The translations under genes were made by a program, and so were the position numbers. Source: Tessaracoccus bendigoensis DSM 12906 (lineage in GTDB: Bacteria; Actinomycetota; Actinomycetes; Propionibacteriales; Propionibacteriaceae). From it: DNA of 39,600 nt. The DNA lies in assembly GCF_900141915.1 (NCBI RefSeq), contig NZ_FQZG01000037.1:1-39600 (forward strand), read 5' to 3'. This document shows, piece by piece, positions 16,887 to 29,169 of the stretch (positions are counted from its first letter, which is position 1; every line of letters starts with the position of its first letter). The notes beneath the pieces were generated by a model that had not been told where the DNA came from, searched no databases, and worked only from the letters and a program-made list of their open reading frames with translations.

Positions 16887-17824
16887 TTCTCGTTCCCTCC
16901 ATTCAGCACCTCGACGACCTTGTCGGCCACCTGACGGGGGCCAAGCCCGTACTTCTCAAGCAGGTAGGGGGTCGGCGCCGACTCGGACCACTTGTCGGCC
17001 AGGCCGTGGCGCACGACGCGCACGCCGGGCAGCTCATCTGCGACGACCTCGGCGACCAGGCCACCGAGCCCCCCGATGATCGAGTGTTCCTCGACGGTGA
17101 CGACCACCTTGGCGTCGGCGAGCTCGCTCACCAACCCGGCGACGTCGAGCGGCTTGAGCGAAGGGACGTGGACGACACGAGCCTCGATCCCCTCTCCAGC
17201 CAGCAGCTGCGCCGCCTCCAAGGTGCGGGAGGTCTGGACACCGGTGGAGACCAGCGTCACGTCCGCGCCATCACGGATGCGTACCACGGCCTCGGGCTTG
17301 AACTCGTAGCTCTCGTCGAAGACCGGCGCGACGGCGTCGCGGGCAACGCGGAGGTAGACGGGGCCGTCGTACTCGGCAATCCAGGCCATCATGGCGGCGA
17401 GCTCGAACTCATCGGCCGGCGCGAGGACGACCATGTTCGGCATTGCCCGCATCGTGGCAAGGTCTTCCAGGTCCTGGTGCGTCTTGCCCGCGGAGCCGTT
17501 GAGGAGACCCGAGTAGGCGGCGCAAACCCGGACGGGTGCGTGGGTCTGCGAGACCAGCACGCGGATCTGGTCGAGGGAACGGGAGGTCAGGAAGACACCG
17601 AAAGTGGAGAGCCACGGGCGGTACCCCAGCGTCGTCATCCCCATGGCCACCCCGACCATGTTCGCCTCAGCGATGCCCATCTCCAGGAACGATTCGGGCA
17701 GCTCATTTGCCATGTTGACGGCCTGCGTCGAGGTCGCCAGGTCGGCGTCGAGGACGACGACCCGGGAATCCTCCCTGGCCAGCTTCACGAGGGTTTCACC
17801 CCAGACTGCGCGCTGGGCCTTCAT
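16883..17824 (-). CDS. Transketolase, C-terminal subunit (split type)
   Basis: The 313-aa protein covers the pyrimidine-binding and C-terminal domains of transketolase. SFLEMGIAEANMVGVAMGM contains the glutamate that activates thiamine diphosphate, and TVEEHSIIGGLGGLV is the typical C-domain loop. It is the partner of the N-terminal subunit, whose stop codon overlaps its start by 4 bp. I chose the ATG at 17824 for that reason. Split transketolases occur widely in bacteria, often with pathway-specific roles. Its place between iolD and iolB suggests a substrate from inositol rather than general pentose phosphate work. Confidence 0.9.
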   Translation of the reverse strand: MKAQRAVWGETLVKLAREDSRVVVLDADLATSTQAVNMANELPESFLEMGIAEANMVGVAMGMTTLGYRPWLSTFGVFLTSRSLDQIRVLVSQTHAPVRVCAAYSGLLNGSAGKTHQDLEDLATMRAMPNMVVLAPADEFELAAMMAWIAEYDGPVYLRVARDAVAPVFDESYEFKPEAVVRIRDGADVTLVSTGVQTSRTLEAAQLLAGEGIEARVVHVPSLKPLDVAGLVSELADAKVVVTVEEHSIIGGLGGLVAEVVADELPGVRVVRHGLADKWSESAPTPYLLEKYGLGPRQVADKVVEVLNGGNEK

Positions 17825-18696
17825 TTCGATGCTCCTTCGATGAGTTCGGCTCGGGCGGTCGCGAGCTGCTCGTCGGTCGCGATGCCGTTGTGCCACTTGA
17901 ATGTGCCTGCGGTGAACGAGATGCCCGCGCCCTTGGTGGTGTGCGCCAGGATCGCCGTCGGCTTCCCGGAATCCCGCAAAGCGCGGTTCTGGTCGAAAGC
18001 GGTCAGGATCTCGTCGATGTCGTTGCCGTTGATACTGATCACGTTCCACCCGAAGCCACGCATGACGGCCTCGAGGTCGATGTGACCCATGGGTTCGCTA
18101 CGGTCGAAGCGGTCGCTTTCGCCTTCCTGCCAGCCGTACTGCTGCAGACCGTTCAGGTCGAAGATGGCGGTCAGGTTGTCGAGCTTGTAGCGCGGTGCCA
18201 TCTGCACCGCCTCCCAGACCTGCCCCTCCTGCGATTCGCCGTCGCCGATGATGACGAAGGTGTGAAAGTCCCGGGCCTGCTTCTTGGCTGCGATTGAGAT
18301 GCCGATCCCGATCGACAGCCCCATGCCGAGCGAGCCGGTGGAGGCGTCGACACCGGGCGTCAGCCGCATGTCCGGATGGCCCTGGAGCCTCGACTCGGCG
18401 TGGTCGAAGGTGGCCAATTCCTCGACCGGGAAGTAGCCGCGCAGCGCCAGCACTGAGTAGAGCCCGATGGCCGAGTGCCCCTTGGAGAGGATGAACCGGT
18501 CGCGGTCCGCCTTGTGGGGGTCGGCCGGGTCGATGTTGAGCTCGGAGAAGTACAGGCTCACCAACAGGTCGGTGGCTGAAAGCGGCCCGCCGATGTGGCC
18601 TGCCTTGCTGGACGTCACGGTGGACAGGATGTGCCACCGCGCCTTGTTCGCCTGGGACCGGAGGTCGGCCACCTTGGCTTCTTTGTCACTGGTCAT
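17821..18696 (-). CDS. Transketolase, N-terminal subunit (split type)
   Basis: The 291-aa protein is the thiamine-diphosphate pyrophosphate-binding half of transketolase. Conserved parts are SKAGHIGGPLSATDLL, DRFILSKGHSAIGLYSVLAL, GSLGMGLSIGIG and the ThDP/Mg motif IIGDGESQEGQVWEA followed by the DLNGLQ asparagine. It lies 44 bp after iolD and overlaps the C-subunit gene by 4 bp. With the C-subunit it should transfer a two-carbon ketol unit from a ketose. Confidence 0.92.
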   Translation of the reverse strand: MTSDKEAKVADLRSQANKARWHILSTVTSSKAGHIGGPLSATDLLVSLYFSELNIDPADPHKADRDRFILSKGHSAIGLYSVLALRGYFPVEELATFDHAESRLQGHPDMRLTPGVDASTGSLGMGLSIGIGISIAAKKQARDFHTFVIIGDGESQEGQVWEAVQMAPRYKLDNLTAIFDLNGLQQYGWQEGESDRFDRSEPMGHIDLEAVMRGFGWNVISINGNDIDEILTAFDQNRALRDSGKPTAILAHTTKGAGISFTAGTFKWHNGIATDEQLATARAELIEGASK

Positions 18697-18740
18697 TTCA
18701 GTTCCTCGTCTTGTTCCTAACGTGATCGGGTTGCGTGCGC

Positions 18741-20612
18741 TCAGAGGTAGAGCTTCTGCTTCGAGCGTTCCTGGTCATAGACGACCCGGGCCTGCTCGGT
18801 GGACTCAACGGTCGAGATCTGTGCGACGGGAACCTCCCACCAGGCACCGGAGCCGCCGAAGCGCGCCTTCGCGTCGACCTGGACGTAGATGACCGCGGTC
18901 TCTTCGCCTGCCACCGCCTTACCCATCGCCTCGGTGAGCTGCGCCGCGGTGTCTGCGGTGTAGACGGTCGCCCCATAGCTGGCGGCGTTCGCCACGAAGT
19001 CGATCGGGAGGTAGTCGTCGCCGTACTGTCCGCCTTCGTCGCGGAACTTGAACCGGCAGCCGAATGCCTGCGAACCGACGCTCTCCGAGAGCGCACCGAT
19101 CGACCCGTAGCCCTTGTTGTCCACGATCAGGACGATCTGCTTGAGCCCCTCCTGGATGGAGGTCAACAGTTCGCTGGAGAGCATGAGCCAAGTGCCGTCA
19201 CCGATGAAGGTGATCACCTCGCGCTCCGGGTCGGCCAGTGCGGCACCGACTCCGGCCGCAACCTCATAGCCCATGCAGGAGTAGCCGTACTCGATGGCGT
19301 AGGAGTACGGGCCTCCGGGTCGCCAGATGCGGTGCAGTTCACCGGGCATGGAGCCGGCCGCGTTGATCACGACGTCGTTCTCCTTGGCGAACGAGTTCAC
19401 GATGCCGAGCGCAGCCGACTGGCTGAGCGTGTCTCCGTCGCTGCCCGGGTCGATGATCCGGCCGATCTCCTCGCGCCAGGCCTGGGCCTCGGCGACGGCG
19501 TGATCGCGGTGGGCGACGGGGACCTGCCAGTCGGCGAGTCGCTCGCCCAATTCACGGATGGTCTCGCGGGCATCGCCGACCAGCCCGGTCGCGGCCTCCT
19601 TGTAGGCGTCGAATTCGGTGGTGTTGATGTTGACGAACTTGACGTTGGGGTTCTGGAACAGCGTGTTCGAGGCGGTCGTGAAATCGGTGTATCGGGTGCC
19701 GATACCGATGACGACGTCGGCCTGCTGGGCCAGACCGTTGGCGAACCGGGAGCCGCTGGAGCCGAGGGCGCCGGCGTTGAGCGGGTGGGCGTGGGAGAGG
19801 GACGCCTTGCCGGCCTGGGTCAGGCCGACCGGGATCCCGGTGGCCTCCACGAACCGCTGCAGCTCCTCGTTCGCGTCGGAGTAGATGACGCCGCCGCCGG
19901 CGATGATCACCGGACGGGTCGACTCCTTGAGGATGGCCGCCGCCTTGTCCAACTGGCTCAGGTCGGCCCGCTGCCGCGGCACGTTCCAGACGCGATCACG
20001 GAAGAGCGCGACCGGGAAGTCGTAGGCCTCTGCCTGGACATCCTGCGGGACCGCGATGGTCGCCGCACCGGTGTCGACGGGCGAGGTCAGCACCCGCATG
20101 GCCTCGAGCAGCGATTCGGCAAGCTGCTCGGGGCGATGGATCCGATCCCAGAACTTGGAGACGGCACGGAAGGAGTCGTTGGTGGAGAGATCGGGCGAGT
20201 GGGTGTGCTCGATCTGCTGCAGGACCGAGCCTGTGCGTCGCGTCGCGAAGTAGTCGGAGGGCAGGAGCAGCACGGGGAGCCGGTTTGAGGTTGCCACCCC
20301 GGCGCCGGTGATCATGTTCGCCGCCCCTGGCCCGATCGACGTGGTCACGGCCATGGCGCCAAGGCGGTTGCGGGCTTTTGCGTAACCGACGGCGGCGTGG
20401 ACGAGGCCTTGCTCGTTGCGACCGAGGATGTAGGGGAACTCGTCGCGGTACTGGAGGAGCGCCTGCCCGATCCCCGCGACGTTGCCGTGTCCGAAGATGC
20501 CGAGGGCGCCCCCGAAGAACGGCTGCACGACACCGTCGCGCTCGACCTGCTGAACACGCAGGAACTGGACGATTGCCTGGCTCACTGTGAGGCGAACGGT
20601 TGCTGAACCCAT
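18741..20612 (-). CDS. iolD: 3D-(3,5/4)-trihydroxycyclohexane-1,2-dione hydrolase
   Basis: The 623-aa product is IolD, a thiamine-diphosphate enzyme that opens the ring of trihydroxycyclohexanedione to 5-deoxy-glucuronate. Visible parts are ILGRNEQGLVHAAVGYAKA with the catalytic Glu, TSIGPGAANMITGA, and the ThDP/Mg motif FIGDGTWLM followed by VDNKGYGSIGAL. I chose the ATG at 20612 (MGSATVRLTVSQ) because AAAGGG stands about 6 nt before it; an ATG six codons upstream lacks a ribosome site. It is the first gene of the operon, 65 nt downstream of the predicted transcription start. Confidence 0.93.
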   Translation of the reverse strand: MGSATVRLTVSQAIVQFLRVQQVERDGVVQPFFGGALGIFGHGNVAGIGQALLQYRDEFPYILGRNEQGLVHAAVGYAKARNRLGAMAVTTSIGPGAANMITGAGVATSNRLPVLLLPSDYFATRRTGSVLQQIEHTHSPDLSTNDSFRAVSKFWDRIHRPEQLAESLLEAMRVLTSPVDTGAATIAVPQDVQAEAYDFPVALFRDRVWNVPRQRADLSQLDKAAAILKESTRPVIIAGGGVIYSDANEELQRFVEATGIPVGLTQAGKASLSHAHPLNAGALGSSGSRFANGLAQQADVVIGIGTRYTDFTTASNTLFQNPNVKFVNINTTEFDAYKEAATGLVGDARETIRELGERLADWQVPVAHRDHAVAEAQAWREEIGRIIDPGSDGDTLSQSAALGIVNSFAKENDVVINAAGSMPGELHRIWRPGGPYSYAIEYGYSCMGYEVAAGVGAALADPEREVITFIGDGTWLMLSSELLTSIQEGLKQIVLIVDNKGYGSIGALSESVGSQAFGCRFKFRDEGGQYGDDYLPIDFVANAASYGATVYTADTAAQLTEAMGKAVAGEETAVIYVQVDAKARFGGSGAWWEVPVAQISTVESTEQARVVYDQERSKQKLYL

Positions 20613-20676
20613 CGGAATCCCTTTCGACATTGAAGGTTGGCCCTGGCGGGCCTGGCTTTGAGAGTGTCACCATCGA

Positions 20677-20713
20677 CTGATCTCAGATTATCACTGGCTC
20701 GACATTCCGTCAA
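20677..20713 (-). promoter_or_regulatory. Promoter of the inositol/C4-CoA operon with overlapping dyad
   Basis: On the minus strand, TTGACG (20708-20713) and TAATCT (20685-20690) are separated by exactly 17 bp, a near-consensus housekeeping promoter. An inverted repeat CTGA-TC-TCAG (20677-20686) covers the end of the -10 box and the expected start site, a good place for a repressor. No regulator gene is seen in the window. Confidence 0.6.
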
Positions 20714-20958
20714 CTATATGAGAGATGTTGGTTGGATTCGGCCGCCCGGACCGTTGACGCCGGACATCTCAGCGAGGTTGGCCCATCGTCTAGGCGCAGC
20801 CGCTCAGCCAAGGGGTCGGCATGCTCGGGGTTGACTAGGCGCTCTATAGCCGTTCTACGGGACCGACGCACTCTGGGTCTTTAGGTTGGCACCAGTGGCC
20901 ATCGTGTGAGAATCTGCGCGTTGGGTTGGCTCTTGCGTCGGGGCTCGCCTCGTACGTT
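20714..20958. other. Noncoding stretch upstream of the operon promoter
   Basis: This 245-bp stretch holds no convincing gene, RNA or repeat on either strand. The family-1 repeat copy 3 and the eno terminator follow it. It may contain upstream regulatory sites that I cannot recognise. Confidence 0.5.
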
Positions 20959-21044
20959 GAGCAGGATTCACCACTCATTGACCCGAATCCCGCATCGTCA
21001 GCAGACAATGCCCCAGACAGCCCAATGAACCCCGGATCCTGCTC
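20959..21044 (+). repeat. 86-bp interspersed repeat, family 1, copy 3
   Basis: Same length, ends (GAGCAGGAT and GGATCCTGCTC) and central CATCGTCAGCAGACAA block as the other copies. The interior pairs TCATTG with CAATGA. It lies beyond the eno terminator and upstream of the operon promoter, forming the right bracket of the operon, in direct orientation to copy 2. Confidence 0.9.
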
Positions 21045-21070
21045 AAACCCACCGACCCGGACGCGCAAAT

Positions 21071-21098
21071 GGGGCGGGCCGCAACTGCGACCCGCCCC
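21071..21098 (-). terminator. Hairpin terminator of eno
   Basis: GGGGCGGG and CCCGCCCC form an 8-bp perfect stem with a 12-nt loop, 64 bp beyond the eno stop codon. ATTTG follows on the minus strand, a weak U-rich tail. It separates eno transcription from the repeat and operon promoter region. Confidence 0.6.
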
Positions 21099-21162
21099 AC
21101 TCGGCGTATCAGGATTTCAGGCGACGACGCCGCCATCGGGCGGCATCGTCGGCCTGTGAAGC

Positions 21163-22443
<1,281 letters not shown>

Positions 22444-22478
22444 TTAGCTCCCTTTCAAAGAGTCTTCTCTCAGCCCTC

Positions 22479-22498
22479 AGCCTACCGTCAGTCTGACG
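22479..22498 (-). promoter_or_regulatory. Possible eno promoter -10 with adjacent palindrome
   Basis: TAGGCT (22479-22484, minus strand) is a plausible -10 hexamer 35 bp before the eno start codon. Next to it is the perfect palindrome CGTCAG-T-CTGACG (22486-22498) in the spacer position. No good -35 is seen, so this could be an activator or repressor site. Weak evidence. Confidence 0.35.
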
Positions 22499-22596
22499 CA
22501 GTTTGGACTGCGGGGTCGCCTCCGACCTGTACAAAGTTTCGGGCGCGCCATGGCCCCGTCGGAGCGCACGACAGGGTGCTGGGCTGGCGTGGCGTT

Positions 22597-22672
22597 GAGC
22601 AATATCCCGGACTCGATGGGCGACACGCCGCAGGCGGGCGTCGATCCGGTAAACGAACCCGCAATAGTGCTC
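22597..22672 (+). repeat. 76-bp interspersed repeat, family 2, copy A
   Basis: The element starts GAGCAATATCCCGGACTCGAT and ends GAACCCGCAATAGTGCTC, near-complementary arms, followed by AAGGCTCACTCA which is also shared with the second copy at 27428. Its right end lies 5 bp from the mazG stop codon, so it is part of the mazG 3' end. Arms resemble family 1 (GAGCA...ATCC), suggesting related elements. Confidence 0.8.
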
Positions 22673-22677
22673 AAGGC

Positions 22678-23298
22678 TCACTCAGCCCCAGCGGACTCCT
22701 CGGCGCGGACGCGTGCCTCGAGGCCACGCAGCGCAAGACGGGCGGCGGCGTCGGCGTCGACCCCACTGGCCTGAGCGCGGGCGACCAGCGCGACCAGGGC
22801 GCTGCCGAACGAAACCTCGTCGATCGACTCCTCTGGTAGGTCGAGCGGCACCCGGTGCGACCGCGACCTGGAGATCACCTTCTGCAGGCGAGGCACGACG
22901 TTGAGTGACTCCGCGATGCCGTCCAACGCGGAGGTGCGGCCCTTCTCGACCCGCTTCCGCTCCTCCCACGACTGCCATATGTCGGTTGGCACGGCATCGT
23001 CGGCGAACACGTGAGGGTGACGGCGGACGAGCTTGTCGGAGATTCCGCGGGCGACGTCCTCGACATCGAACCGGCCGTCGTCTTCGGCGATCCGGGCATG
23101 AAAGTAGACCTGGAGGAGCAGGTCGCCGAGTTCCTCGCGGAGATCGTCGTCGGTGCCGGTCTCGACGGCGTCGACAACCTCAGCGGCTTCCTCGACGAGG
23201 TGGTTCAGCAGGGAGCGGTGCGTCTGCTTCGCGTCCCACGGGCAGCGGAGACGCAGCTCGGCCATGACCTGGCGCAGCCGCTCCAGCTCTGAGGTCAC
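22678..23298 (-). CDS. mazG: MazG family nucleoside triphosphate pyrophosphohydrolase
   Basis: The 206-aa protein shows CPWDAKQTHRSLLNHLVEEA, then EVVDAVETG and LREELGDLLLQVYFHARI, the EExxE and ExxD metal ligands of all-alpha NTP pyrophosphatases. MazG hydrolyses NTPs, including damaged ones. Its start overlaps the lipoprotein stop by 4 bp. The order mfd, lipoprotein, mazG, eno is common in actinobacteria. Confidence 0.9.
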   Translation of the reverse strand: MTSELERLRQVMAELRLRCPWDAKQTHRSLLNHLVEEAAEVVDAVETGTDDDLREELGDLLLQVYFHARIAEDDGRFDVEDVARGISDKLVRRHPHVFADDAVPTDIWQSWEERKRVEKGRTSALDGIAESLNVVPRLQKVISRSRSHRVPLDLPEESIDEVSFGSALVALVARAQASGVDADAAARLALRGLEARVRAEESAGAE

Positions 23299-23837
23299 TG
23301 CAGGGTCGCCGCCGAGGAGATCGAGATGGAGCCCGACTCGGTGAACAGCGACGCCGACGCCGGATCCCAGCGGCCGAACCTCGGGTTCACCTCGACGTCG
23401 GAGGCCTCGAACACCGCGAGCGCGGTGGCCTGATCGAGCCCCTGCAACAGCGCCGACACCTTCACCGACTCCCTCAACAGCGGACGGCAGTCATCCTGGG
23501 CCTGCTGGACCTCGCTCGCGGAACCTTCCAGCGGGGTCAGCTGAGCCAACTGCTGGTCGACCTGCTCGTCGAGCAGGTCCTGGGTCAACCCACCGGCCTC
23601 GGCCAGATCCTCCAACACCTTCCCGAGCACGAGCGTCTGCACGACCCCGGCCTGCCGGATCTGGTCATCGGCGACGCCCATGGTGAAGGCACACCCGCTG
23701 GTGGCGGTTTGAAGTTGGCTTGCGGTGATCTCGCTGCCGTTGACCACGGCGACCTTGCTTGGCATGGGACTGCAGCCCGCGAGCAGTGCGACGGCAGCCG
23801 CAGCGGTGATGGCCGGGACAAGGCGCGTGAGTTTCAT
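23295..23837 (-). CDS. SurA N-terminal-like lipoprotein
   Basis: The 180-aa product has a lipoprotein signal peptide with lipobox LLAGC (Cys22). The mature part starts KVAVVNGSEITASQL, the typical start of the SurA/parvulin N-terminal chaperone fold, but the C-terminal prolyl isomerase domain is absent. It is probably a membrane-anchored chaperone-like protein outside the cytoplasm. It is conserved by position between mfd and mazG. The specific client is unknown. Confidence 0.8.
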   Translation of the reverse strand: MKLTRLVPAITAAAAVALLAGCSPMPSKVAVVNGSEITASQLQTATSGCAFTMGVADDQIRQAGVVQTLVLGKVLEDLAEAGGLTQDLLDEQVDQQLAQLTPLEGSASEVQQAQDDCRPLLRESVKVSALLQGLDQATALAVFEASDVEVNPRFGRWDPASASLFTESGSISISSAATLQ

Positions 23838-23890
23838 TTGGGTCCTCTCGAAGCTGGGTGCGCGAGCACCGGCCTCAGCCTACCGCAGCC

Positions 23891-27391
<3,501 letters not shown>

Positions 27392-27427
27392 GATTCCGTC
27401 CTTCCGTGCTGTGGCTGGTCTGGCGAT

Positions 27428-27503
27428 GAGCACTATTCCGGGTTCGATCACCAAATCCGGTTGTTTTAACGTTCACATTGAAAACGAACCCCGGATAGTA
27501 CTC
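27428..27503 (+). repeat. 76-bp interspersed repeat, family 2, copy B
   Basis: Starts GAGCACTATTCCGGGTTCG and ends CGAACCCCGGATAGTACTC, giving a 19-bp stem with only two mismatches. AAGGTTCACTCA follows, as at copy A. The interior differs fully in sequence from copy A while total length is the same. It lies between the pth stop codon (27 bp away) and the mfd start. Confidence 0.8.
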
Positions 27504-27529
27504 AAGGTTCACTCAACCACGCACCATGC

Positions 27530-28114
27530 TCAGCCGTTGAAGCGGTTCTGGGTGACGGTGAGGCCGTCTTGGACGAGCGATTCGACGGCGTCCGCCGCGA
27601 CTGCCGCGTCGACCCGCAGCTCGTCGAGCTGGGCGGGCTTGAGCTTGCTCAACACGTAGTCGGCGGCCTGCTGCCTGCCCGGGGGGCGCCCGATTCCCAC
27701 CCGGACCCGGAAGAAGTCGCCGGTTCCCAGATGGGCGCGGATCGACTTCAGGCCGTTGTGACCGTTGTCTCCCCCACCGACTTTGACGCGGAGCCTGCCT
27801 GCGTCAAGGTCCAACTCGTCGTGGATGACGATGACGTGGTCGGCGGGGATCTTGTGGAACGAAGCGACCGCCTTTACCGCGGCGCCTGAGTCGTTCATGA
27901 AGGTCGTCGGCTTGGCCAGGATCAGTTTGACGGGTGCCGGGCCGTGCAGGGTGACACCTGCCACCTCCGCCCGCTGACGCGAGCTGAGGGAGAAGGAGGA
28001 GCCGTGACGGTCCGCGAGGTCCGCCACGGCCCAGAACCCGACGTTGTGCCGGGTGAACTCATAAGTCGGGCCCGGGTTACCGAGCCCGACCACGAGATAG
28101 GAAGAGTTGCTCAC
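27530..28114 (-). CDS. pth: Peptidyl-tRNA hydrolase
   Basis: The 194-aa protein recycles peptidyl-tRNAs. It begins with the signature VVGLGNPGPTYEFTRHNVGF, containing the catalytic histidine. It continues with KPTTFMNDSGAAV and VIHDELDLDAGRLRVKVGGG. Its start overlaps the rplY stop by 4 bp, a standard ctc-pth pair. Confidence 0.96.
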   Translation of the reverse strand: MSNSSYLVVGLGNPGPTYEFTRHNVGFWAVADLADRHGSSFSLSSRQRAEVAGVTLHGPAPVKLILAKPTTFMNDSGAAVKAVASFHKIPADHVIVIHDELDLDAGRLRVKVGGGDNGHNGLKSIRAHLGTGDFFRVRVGIGRPPGRQQAADYVLSKLKPAQLDELRVDAAVAADAVESLVQDGLTVTQNRFNG

Positions 28115-28710
28115 TCGCCCGCTTCGTCGCCCTCAGCCGCCGCTTCGCCCTCAGCCGGCTCTTCTGCGGTCGGGATCGCGACGACGGACGCGACGAGGGT
28201 GTCGGCGTCGATGTTGGCCTCCACACCCTCGGGCAGCGCGATGTCGGACACGAGGATCTGCGCGCCGATCTCGAGGCCCGCGACGGAGATCTCGAACTCG
28301 TTCGGGATGTCGGTGGCGGGGGCCAGCACCGGCAGCGCGGTGAGGTCGTGGTTGATCATCCCGCCAGAGATCGCGTCACCCACGAGAACGAGCGCGACAT
28401 CGACGGCAACCTTCTCGCCTGCCTTCACCAGGAGCAGGTCGATGTGCTCGATGACCGGGGTGATCGGGTCGCGCTGGATCTGCTTCGGCAGCGCGAGCAC
28501 CGACTCCTTGGCACCGTCGACGGTGATCTCGAGGAGCACGTTGGCGGTGCGCAGAGCAAGGAAGGCCTCCTGCGCGGGCAGCGCCAGGTGGACGGGATCG
28601 GTGCCGTGACCGTAGAGGACGGCGGGGGTCTGGCCGGCGCGACGGAGACGACGGGCGGCACCCTTGCCGAACTCGGTTCGGGTGGTGGCGGTCAGGTTGG
28701 CATCTGCCAT
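28111..28710 (-). CDS. rplY: 50S ribosomal protein bL25, long CTC form
   Basis: The 199-aa protein has the 5S-rRNA-binding L25 domain at the N-terminus (TRTEFGKGAARRLRRAG, VLYGHG) and the extra C-terminal TL5/CTC beta domain. An acidic Ala/Glu-rich tail ends in EGDEAGE. The long form is the general stress protein CTC in Gram-positives. A structured leader precedes it. Confidence 0.94.
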   Translation of the reverse strand: MADANLTATTRTEFGKGAARRLRRAGQTPAVLYGHGTDPVHLALPAQEAFLALRTANVLLEITVDGAKESVLALPKQIQRDPITPVIEHIDLLLVKAGEKVAVDVALVLVGDAISGGMINHDLTALPVLAPATDIPNEFEISVAGLEIGAQILVSDIALPEGVEANIDADTLVASVVAIPTAEEPAEGEAAAEGDEAGE

Positions 28711-28770
28711 GGGAAACTCCTCAAGCTTGCGGTTCGGAACGGGTCTGAGCGGGCACCGAGCGAGGAAAGA

Positions 28771-28814
28771 GCTAGTCGATCACGGGTCAGATGACCCCTC
28801 GCCAGGCAACTAGC
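28771..28814 (-). promoter_or_regulatory. Nested dyad in the leader of rplY
   Basis: GCTAGT (28771-28776) pairs with ACTAGC (28809-28814), and inside it GGGTCA-GA-TGACCC (28784-28797) forms a second stem. The whole lies 60-105 nt before the rplY start. A TATCAT hexamer on the minus strand just beyond it may be the -10 box, which would put the dyad in the 5' leader RNA. Autoregulation by L25 or stress control is inference. Confidence 0.4.
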
Positions 28815-28968
28815 AAATGATACACCGCCGTTTCCACCGCGCACGAATCCGTCTGGATGCCCTCCCACATCGCACCACAGCGGCACGCCCGGTTTGGGCC
28901 GGACTATCAGTGGTGTTACCCGGGCGCAAGTAGAGTCGAAGGTGACCCCAACCCGATAGGAGATGGAG

Positions 28969-29142
28969 ATGTCCAACAACCCGATCGTGCCCCCGGTTGG
29001 CCCGAGAGATCCCGACGATGTGGTGCCCGAGATGGCGATGCGTGAGGTCGACGGCGAAGACAAGCTCGACCCGGAGGCCAGCGACGACCTCATCAGCAGT
29101 GCCGAAGCCGACCGCCTGGCAGCTGAGGGCAACCAAGGCTGA
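28969..29142 (+). CDS. Small acidic protein of unknown function, 57 aa
   Basis: An ATG preceded by AGGAG (6 nt) opens a 57-codon frame: MSNNPIVPPVGPRDPDDVVPE to AEADRLAAEGNQG. It is rich in Asp and Glu, Pro-rich near the start, with no signal peptide or membrane segment. It is the only plus-strand gene for several kb, lies in the gap between rplY and the ABC exporter, and ends 27 bp from the converging permease gene. I do not recognise the family. Confidence 0.6.
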   Translation: MSNNPIVPPVGPRDPDDVVPEMAMREVDGEDKLDPEASDDLISSAEADRLAAEGNQG

Positions 29143-29169
29143 TCCCCCATCCCAACGAGGCCCGACCCG

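Noticed and set aside
16883..18696. Transketolase pair as the housekeeping pentose phosphate enzyme
   Set aside because: Not excluded, but actinobacterial housekeeping transketolase is normally one full-length protein near tal and zwf. A split pair between iolD and iolB is better read as pathway-specific.
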